A stretch of DNA of 25,022 nucleotides from Bipolaris cookei (taxonomy: Eukaryota > Ascomycota > Dothideomycetes > Pleosporales > Pleosporaceae), in the NCBI GenBank assembly GCA_002286855.1, contig NRSV01000146.1, positions 1-25,022 on the forward strand, in the 5' to 3' direction. Under the pieces are notes generated by a model. The model made no database searches and was not told the DNA's origin. It was given only the letters and a program-made list of their open reading frames with translations. A program made the position numbers and the translations under genes. Of this stretch, positions 18,689-25,022 are shown piece by piece (the stretch's first letter is position 1; every line of letters starts with the position of its first letter).

Positions 18689-19909
18689 ATGAATACTGGT
18701 AAGCCCTTGCACCTCGTGCATGCACAAACACTGCCTCGAATAACCAATGTTCTAGATGTGCAGGATATCGGGAGTCACTACTCAGCCTCTTTCCAACGGA
18801 AGCCCTACAAAGCAATACCACCTTCCACTCCTCTGAGAGCCCTCGCTATTATCGGATCCACTGGCTTTCTTGGACCATATATTATTGCGTCCCTGCTTCG
18901 AGAGCATCCTGGATATAAGATTTTTTGCTTCAATCGCAGCGACTGTGGTGAGCAGCGCACGATGTCGGCGTTGAAGGATATAATGGGCAACATATCCTCC
19001 GCGCGACAACGATTGGAATTCTTCGTCACTGGAATCACAAACGACGCTCAAGAGCCATGCCATGATCCCATCGTAGAAACAATACCCCAAGTGAAAGATT
19101 TGATTTTCAACGCCTGGGATGCCAATTGGGGCAAGCCTCTTGATTCTTTTCAGTCTCTATTGGAAGGCCTACGTAAAGTCGTAGATCTCCTTGTTTGTGG
19201 TGAAGCCTCTCCTCGGATCACTTTCATATCTTCGATTTGTGCTGTAGGGGACTGGCCACTTCGACATCCTGGCCAGCCCATAATTCCAGAAAAGGTGGTA
19301 TGGGATTGCAACAGCGCAATGCCAACTGGATATGGCCAGTCGAAGTGCGCTGCAGAGCAGCTGCTTGCTGAAGCGCATGACATTGCAAAACTTCGAGTCA
19401 ACATACTGCGTGCGGGCCAGATCGGCGGTCCGATGAGTTCAAAGGACTGCAAATGGCCGCGTCAGGGCTGGCTATATTCTATCATACGATCATCGATAAA
19501 GATCGGCGTTTTCCCGAAGCACGTGCAGCCCTTAGATTGGATTCCGGTGGACATACTTGCACAAGGCATAGCAAACTGTCTCAAGCGTCCATTCACGTCA
19601 CATGGCTTGCAAATTTTCAACATGGTACATCCTCATCCTGCTAGCTGGGATCTGCTCCATGAAGTGTTGCATACAAGGTTTGGAATTCCGGCTCAGTCAG
19701 TTGATATGCCGGATTGGCTGGGAAGAATGAATCAGGATGACTTGAGAATACATAAATTCATGAGTACACAAGGTTGCGGTAGAGAGACTAGCATGTCATA
19801 CGAAAACGCCGGAGCGAAAGAGATATTGCCTCCCATTGGTCCAATCACTGTAGATTTGCTAGCTACATGGTTGCGAGGATGGGGAATTCAGTCAAGAGCG
19901 AAAATATAG
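18689..19909 (+). CDS. Stand-alone thioester-reductase (SDR, Lys2-type R) domain
   Basis: 406 residues from ATG 18689 (an upstream TTG is not a credible start) to TAG. Seen: residues ~20-50 (VLDVQDIGSHYSASFQRKPY) resemble the linker that joins a carrier (T) domain to the reductase domain in fungal A-T-R enzymes. The Rossmann NADPH loop GSTGFLG is at 56-62, FISSI around Ser181 supplies the catalytic Ser, and YGQSK holds Tyr215 and Lys219. IPVDILAQGIANCL and FNMVHPHPASWDLL are typical of the C-terminal substrate part. Known: R domains reduce a carrier-bound thioester to aldehyde or alcohol using NADPH. Odd: no adenylation or carrier domain lies in the kilobase upstream. It is either a remnant of a larger NRPS-like enzyme, kept open, or a trans-acting reductase. 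All catalytic residues are present, so activity is possible. Partner substrate unknown. Confidence 0.85.
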   Translation: MNTGKPLHLVHAQTLPRITNVLDVQDIGSHYSASFQRKPYKAIPPSTPLRALAIIGSTGFLGPYIIASLLREHPGYKIFCFNRSDCGEQRTMSALKDIMGNISSARQRLEFFVTGITNDAQEPCHDPIVETIPQVKDLIFNAWDANWGKPLDSFQSLLEGLRKVVDLLVCGEASPRITFISSICAVGDWPLRHPGQPIIPEKVVWDCNSAMPTGYGQSKCAAEQLLAEAHDIAKLRVNILRAGQIGGPMSSKDCKWPRQGWLYSIIRSSIKIGVFPKHVQPLDWIPVDILAQGIANCLKRPFTSHGLQIFNMVHPHPASWDLLHEVLHTRFGIPAQSVDMPDWLGRMNQDDLRIHKFMSTQGCGRETSMSYENAGAKEILPPIGPITVDLLATWLRGWGIQSRAKI

Positions 19910-20264
19910 GGGCTTCTTGGAACATATCACTCCACATTCTATGAATCCCAATCGCTTGATCTTTGGCTTATACAGACATAGTTAAATTGGAATTGCTAGA
20001 AGAATGCAAGCTGTTGTCCCCAGATATGCTGTAAAAGGAGTCCATGATTTAGTTTGCAACAAACAGATACTGGCAGAATATACAGCAGTTCTTGGTCCAG
20101 CGCAATCAGGCACACAAGTATGACACTTCATATCCTCAAACATATAGAGATGGCAGTTTCTTGCCCTAGTTTCATCTATCTATGAAAGAGTGATGGATGA
20201 ATATATGAAGAAGCAGAAAAAAGCCTAATTAGCATTTTGGAAGCTTGTTTCTTTCTCTCCATGA
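19910..20264. other. Intergenic, nothing recognised
   Basis: 3' flanks of the convergent reductase gene and the decayed minus-strand gene. No frame or repeat worth naming. Confidence 0.5.
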
Positions 20265-21080
20265 TCAAGTTCGCGTGTATTCGCTAACATGCCTTCGTGG
20301 TTTCTCACTTAGCATGAGAGCAGGAGTCCGTCTCTCATCCCTACGTCCATACATAATTGCTTCTGGTACTCTCCGTTCTTGAGACTTCCGTGTTGTTTTT
20401 ACACCGACAGTGGAAGGCTGTGGCATGCTAGTCTCCAATGTTGACTCTAGCGTGCGATGTGGTGACACTTTTTCTGCGCTTTTACGCTCAGCTCTCAGTC
20501 TACGGATCTCATGCTCATAATAAGAGAACACCTATTTACGTTAATTCAGAAGCCACTTGCTCGAGTCTGTACGACTGACCTTTCGTGGGCACCTCATATA
20601 TAGGATTTTTACTGGATACCTGTCGACTTTCAAGTCCTGCCATGTCACCTCACCCATCCATCCGCCAACATCTTCGTATATCTTGTTGATGATAGGTTGG
20701 CCTTTTTCCCAGGTACTCATTCTCATCCTATTCAACACCTCTTTTGGCCCTTCCGAAACTTTGCGCAAACGTCCTCGACGTGTAGAGACATCTCTTACAT
20801 ATTAGTAACATCCAAGATCTGAGGCAGATTGTCGTAATTACTTCGCAACATCACTTCTGCAAACAGGCTCTTCCTATACACCTGTGGTAGTGTTTTGACG
20901 ATTAAGTGCTCGTCGCAGCTCCCTGTAAATGTAGGAACAGTTGCTGTAGTGTAAAGTGTGAAATATAGGTCTACGAAGCCAGTTAAGGAAGTGCCTCTAA
21001 CGGTGGTTCATAAGAATATCTCATACTGCTAGCCACATGACGTATATTCCATGTATTTTCTGGCCCATTCTCATTACAAG
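20265..21080 (-). pseudogene. Unknown gene, broken by stops and a frameshift
   Basis: Family not recognised. Minus-strand protein-like segments lie in order but in different frames: ENGPENTWNIRHVASSMRY (~21080-20990), then LTGFVDLYFTLYTTATVPTF and EHLIVKTLPQVYRKSLFAEV (to ~20808, TAA), then EVLNRMRMSTWEKGQPIINK and IYEDVGGWMGEVTWQDLKVD (~20750-20590). A probable intron 20578-20531 follows (48 bp, GTCAGT donor, TTAAC branch, AATAG acceptor). It joins CPRK to VFSYYEHEIRRLRAERK, which runs in frame to a stop at 20265. The last exon pair splices cleanly, but further upstream at least one stop and two frame changes interrupt it. Either there are introns I missed or the gene is decaying; the abrupt frame changes favour decay. 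Charged and hydrophilic; no catalytic motif, no membrane segment. Confidence 0.4.
20531..20578 (-). other. Probable intron in the decayed gene
   Basis: 48 bp on the minus strand: GTCAGT donor, TTAAC branch-like site and AATAG acceptor; phase 0, fusing two open frames. Confidence 0.5.
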
Positions 21081-22875
21081 CTGTCATTGAGTCAATTGAC
21101 TACTCTCCGTGATTGGATAGGAGAGCATATCGTGAGTTGAGGCTTATCCGCGAAGCAAGGTCTGGCGCAGTTGTCAGCGCTCAGCAGTAAGCTTCTTGGC
21201 TAGGATAACTGGTGCTCTCTGAAGTAACGATTGCGAAATAAAAAAACATTGCAATGTGGACAGGAACCTCTACCAGGGATCGCACTACTCCCTGGTCCTC
21301 TAATAAAGCCCTTGAGCCGCCAAATTTCCCAAATTTCTCAAATTTTCACGGAATTTCTCGACACATTACGCTCAATCGACTAGCTAGTTAATTAAATGAG
21401 TATGCTACTAATTTTGACGGGTTTTACGGTTACAGTACCTAGGGAATGTTTTGTTGCAGACATATGGTAATCTGACTGAGAAATCAGCGCCAGAGGTTTC
21501 ACCTAAGAAGTACATGTACACGACTACCTTCTATCATATGTACTCGTACCACTAGTAAGGTAACCACCCAAAAGATTTATCACCGAGGGTTAGCTGATCA
21601 ACAAAAACTGAGCTGCGTGATGCCTGCCATCTATACAGGCTATCTCAGGCTCCTAAGATAAGTCATGTACATGTGAAATGCCCCCTTTGACACATAGGAA
21701 AGAAGCACTGCAATGGTAATACAGTTATTACTACAGTAGCAGTTGCTAGCGGAGTTTGCTCGTGCATTTTATTGGCTACTAACTGTAGGGTCGAAGTTGG
21801 TGCTCGTCGTATTACGTTTTCTACGCTTATAGTATTTAATAATTCTAGTTTCTTGAGCTTTCTGCTTCGGGTGATTAATGCTTTAATTGTTTTGTTTAGG
21901 CTCTGTACTAACGTACAACCCTCTGTAATGGAACAACCGCCGCAATGGACAAAATTATAGGCACTTTAACTTTGCAGCAACATCATAGCCTGTAACTATC
22001 GTAGAAATCATATTGGCCTTCCCAGGTAAGTATATACTGTGGTGCAGTATCACGTGACGAGCTCGTAGTATATATTGCGATTTTCGTACGTAGATAGGTA
22101 TCTTCTGCAATCAATTCCTCACAACGATTATCTATCAGCTTATTTACTATCTACTTAATTGCAGGTCGCCTCTCTGATCTTTTGAGCTCGATCACGTATC
22201 GTTCCACAATACTAGGATTGATTCTGAGTCGATAAATACCCACTCATATAAAGATTACAGTTGCGCAGACATCTTTCCTCTAGATATGAGAAGACACTTG
22301 TCTCATCTCAGTAATGCTTCTCACGAGTTATAAGGCTGCTACCATTAGTTTCATATGTCGCAATATGTCTATCGCTTTTGTAGATGTATATATTTTGAAT
22401 AAAATCGTCCAGGCCTGCTCACCAGCTGTAGAGGCTGATCTGTGGACTACTCGCTGCATACTCGGGTACCTCCGTATCCGATGCACCAATCAGCAGTGCT
22501 GAAATAGTATAAATCACCGAGCTAGCTGAATAGAGGGTTCCCAAGTTAGCCTGGGGCGGCGCACGGCAAGCCACGCTAACTCTGCCAAGCTCAGAAGGGG
22601 CACGCTTCAGCCCCACCGATGGCTCTCGCAGACATTGTGTACCTAAATATGCCAATCATAGAGCATACCAAGCAGGCCTGGTGCCCCTTCATTTTGGCGT
22701 ACATGCTCGAGGGATTCTATCCTATCGTAGCGCTAGAAGGTGCCCTTTTGCTGCATGTGTGCCCCTAATTGTGAGGGGCTTGTTCTTGCTTTCTGTAAGC
22801 AGTTAAGGTTATAAGAAGTATTGTGTGTTGTCCTATGTATCATGATAGAAGCAAGTTTAAATACAGCATTATTAG
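21081..22875. other. Long non-coding or repeat-derived region
   Basis: No supported gene. Contents: an 8-bp stem ACCAGGGA/TCCCTGGT (21272-21279, 21289-21296) followed by AAATTT-rich sequence; a GC-richer patch at about 22540-22620 with AGTTAGC/GCTAACT arms; AT-rich stretches elsewhere. These may be ends of degraded transposons, perhaps the LTR area of the copia remnant, but no terminal repeats could be paired. Confidence 0.35.
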
Positions 22876-23265
22876 TCAGTGGGCAACCACGTGACTATAC
22901 ATGGTACTTCTGGGCTTACACACCTCCCTCAGATTCGAACGCATGTTGAAGCTGATGTGATCATAGGCCACCCCCTGCTCTGTATATGAGTAGGGCTGCT
23001 TGTACGAGTGCGGTGGGTAGCCGCTTGAATTGGAGCAGTGCCAGGTGGGGATCGTCCGCCGTCGCGGTGTTGGTGGACCTCGCTCTGTACTATGGGCGTC
23101 CCCAGTAGTCGGACGTCTCCTAGAGCTAGCACTGAGGTCCTGACTGCTTCTTGTTCTGTGTGGAGTTTGGTAGTGTCGCTGAATGTAAAATAAAATGTTT
23201 TGTAAGCGTACAGCCTCGTCAAACCTGTAAAAACCATGTAGGAAAAACCAGGAAGAGTACTGCAC
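22876..23265 (-). CDS. Uncertain Arg/Pro-rich open frame beside the copia remnant
   Basis: Minus-strand frame of 129 codons beginning at a GTG, not an ATG, with FDEAVRLQNI followed by an Arg/Pro/Ser-rich tail and a Tyr-rich stretch (YPPHSYKQPYSYTEQG). An acceptor-like TTTTACAG lies near its start, so it might be a last exon of an unseen gene or non-coding copia 3' sequence. Not recognised. Confidence 0.2.
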   Translation of the reverse strand: MQYSSWFFLHGFYRFDEAVRLQNILFYIQRHYQTPHRTRSSQDLSASSRRRPTTGDAHSTERGPPTPRRRTIPTWHCSNSSGYPPHSYKQPYSYTEQGVAYDHISFNMRSNLREVCKPRSTMYSHVVAH

Positions 23266-23271
23266 TACAGC

Positions 23272-24357
23272 TTATGTAGTAGGAAATGTATTAAAACGTA
23301 GAAGTGATACCCAATTTTCATGTCTCTGTCGAGGCAGTGGTTTGGTAAATCCATCAGCGGGTTGAATGCTAGTTGGTATGTATGTGAGGTTGAAATTATG
23401 AGCTTGTGCTTCTTGGCGAAGCCAGTGGTGATGTATATCGACGTGCCTAAGCGAAGTCTTGAGTCGTGACGTAGCTGCTGTGATCAGCCGTATTGTCTGT
23501 TGATTGTCGCAATATAGTATCTGCCTATTGTCTGGATCGAAGTCGATACTCTTGAATAGTCTCCACCACCATAGCAGCTCTGTTCCTGCAGATGATGCAG
23601 CAACCAGTTCAGCTTCGGTAGTTGATTTAGTGACACATCGTTGCAACGTAGCCTTCCAGTCAACAGGACCGCCGAATAGAAAGAAGATGTAGCCTTGTGA
23701 GCTCTTCCTTGCGGCCCTGTGGTCGGCTTACGAGGCATCTGTAGCACCATAGAAGTCTGGTTCTGTCTAGTCTTCGATGTGCGCGGTATCGGTAGAGATA
23801 GAAGCATCGTAGTACAGTGCTCGATCCTTTGTAGAGTATAGATAGCTAAGTGCTTTGTAAGTAGCGTCGATATGCTGTTATGAAGGATTGGTAAGAAATT
23901 TGGCCAACTTCGAATGCGCTTTTGAAATATCAGGTCGTGTAGCAGTTGCAACATAGCCGATCGATCCGACTAGCTGTGCATATCTGTGTACATTCGCGTC
24001 ATTTCTTGGCCGGTCTGAAGGGAGTAGTTCCTCGAGAGGAAGAGGAGTGACTGGAGGTTTTGGGAATGACTTTGGCGATGGATATTTGGCGCTGAGCATA
24101 TCGAGGTAAGCTGACTGTGATAGCCAGATTGATCCTGTTGATCTATCGCGATGTGTTTGTATTCCACAAAAGGTGGAGAGTTCTCCAAGCGATCGGATCT
24201 CATATCGACGTAGCAGTTTGCGCTCAAAGTCATTTAGTGCTGGCATGTGAGCTGGTCGTGCAAGGATGGCTATATCGTCAACGTAGAAGAAAACAATCAG
24301 CTTTTCGTTTCTCCAAAGGCATGGCGCGCGCTCCCTAGCAAGGAGAAAATCGACCAC
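23272..24357 (-). pseudogene. Ty1/copia RT and RNase H fragment, three stops
   Basis: One continuous minus-strand frame covers the 3' part of a copia polyprotein. The reverse-transcriptase active-site motif FFYVDDIAIL is near 24290, followed by the connection LGELSTFCGIQTHRDRSTGS and LVGSIGYVATATRPDISKAH, then RNase H with the copia signature KSTTEAELVAAS, CDNQQTIRL and TSLRHVDIHHHWLR, ending ADGFTKPLPRQRHENW and TAG at 23272. Stops interrupt it at 23880-23878 (TAA), 23769-23767 (TAG) and 23730-23728 (TAA). Gag, protease, integrase and the fingers of RT are absent because the frame is cut at about 24357 by LINE sequence in the opposite orientation. I found no LTR on the 3' side. Known: copia elements move through an RNA intermediate; this copy cannot code for its proteins. 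Confidence 0.88.
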
Positions 24358-25022
24358 AAAGATACGATTAAGTGGCTAGGGGTACACCTCGACAACAAGT
24401 TATCCTTCCGAGGACACGTAGCTATACGAGCTAGCCAAGCAAAAACAGCTTTCAATAGACAAGGGAGACTAGCGAATATAAACCGCGGTCTATCTCCCTT
24501 TGCTATTAGACAACTATATCTAGCATGCGTTACTAGCATTGCAGATTATGGGTCGCCAGTCTATTGGCGAAACCAGAGCTATATAGAAGATCAGCTTCAG
24601 CCACTACATAACGCGGCATGCAGAAAGGTACTAGGAGTGTTCAAAACAGCTCCAGCTACCCCAACAAGTATCGAAGCTAGCTTGCCGTCACCAGCCATAC
24701 GGCTAAGCCAAACGAATCGGAAATACGCTCTGCGAGCTATACAACTAGCTCCAACCCATCCAATTACAAAAGCTATTGCAAGGCTACAAAAAACAACCCT
24801 TCAACTATCAAAAAAGCCATACAAGACTAGACAGCTACGGGCTATCACGAGCTCCATCCCACATACCCAAGAGATAGAAGAAATCATCCCATACAAGTTC
24901 AGACCATGGAATTCTCTCAACTACAATATCTCTATATCAAAGAAATCGAAAGAAGAAGAGGCAGCCGCGCACAAAGATTATATCCAAACAATAGAGGACA
25001 ACTCTATAGTAATCTACTCAGA
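24358..25022 (+). mobile_element. Tad-like LINE reverse transcriptase, C-terminal part, runs off window
   Basis: The plus-strand frame stays open to the last base with no stop (about 221 codons). Seen: KDTIKWLGVHLDNKLSF, then an A-x3-L-rich helix region, SPFAIRQLYLACVTSIADYG and PVYWRN, the typical RT thumb/C-terminal segment of fungal non-LTR elements (Tad1/jockey-like ORF2). It ends in IVIYS, just where the RNase H domain (YSDGS) normally starts, so the element probably continues to the right. The 5' part (endonuclease, RT palm) is missing; the sequence starts abruptly where the copia remnant ends. 5' truncation is normal for LINE insertions and would also explain the junction. No lesion is visible in this part. 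Confidence 0.82.

Noticed and set aside
21272..21296. ACCAGGGA/TCCCTGGT stem as part of a tRNA or structured RNA
   Set aside because: No acceptor stem, anticodon arm or B-box sequence can be placed around it; a transposon end is as likely.
22876..23265. Copia LTR on the 3' side of the RNase H stop
   Set aside because: No TG...CA-bounded sequence with a second copy could be identified in the window.
1..25022. CRISPR arrays, bacterial operons, tRNA or rRNA genes
   Set aside because: No spaced repeats, Shine-Dalgarno-led gene strings or tRNA signatures were seen; introns and gene families indicate a fungus.

Overview
The window looks like filamentous ascomycete (Pezizomycotina) nuclear DNA, probably a gene-poor accessory or subtelomere-like region. 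The evidence is short spliceosomal introns (48-95 bp, GTATGT/GTAAGT-type donors, CTAAC/CTGAC-like branch sites), fungal protein families (Pho80/PCL-type cyclin, F-box protein, DIMINUTO-like flavo-oxidoreductase, A-T-R type thioester-reductase domain, OrdA-like P450) and three fungal transposon classes (Tc1/mariner, Ty1/copia, Tad-like LINE). I saw no tRNA, rRNA or CRISPR.

Layout. 1-722 (-): edge-truncated gene with a bZIP-like basic motif, one clear intron and two in-frame TAA stops. 1972-3277 (+): 412-residue polytopic membrane protein with an N-terminal RS stretch and one intron. 3517-4023 (-): small bZIP-like regulator rebuilt from two exons. 4172-5322: Tc1/mariner remnant. 5498-6856 (-): cytochrome P450 pseudogene with several lesions, including loss of the heme-ligand cysteine. 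7514-8148 (+): hypothetical gene. 8513-8546: perfect 34-bp palindrome. 9443-10249 (-): PCL-type cyclin with an in-frame 57-bp tandem duplication. 11217-11859 (-): decayed Cys-rich gene. 12569-13343 (-): coiled-coil protein with a 21-bp/heptad tandem repeat. 14961-16289 (-): diverged DIM/DWF1-like FAD oxidoreductase. 16520-17599 (+): F-box-like protein. 18689-19909 (+): stand-alone thioester-reductase (SDR) domain. 20265-21080 (-): decayed unknown gene. 23272-24357 (-): copia RT/RNase H remnant. 24358-25022 (+): LINE reverse transcriptase running off the window.

How the genes fit together (inference). P450, flavo-oxidoreductase, orphan R domain, membrane protein and two bZIP-like regulators are typical of a secondary-metabolite cluster, but no backbone enzyme is visible, the P450 is dead, the oxidoreductase has lost FAD-loop glycines and the reductase has no adenylation/carrier part. 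The best reading is a decaying or dismembered cluster scattered among housekeeping-like genes and transposon debris. Several gene models here need introns that single-frame reading misses. None of the assignments was checked by database search.
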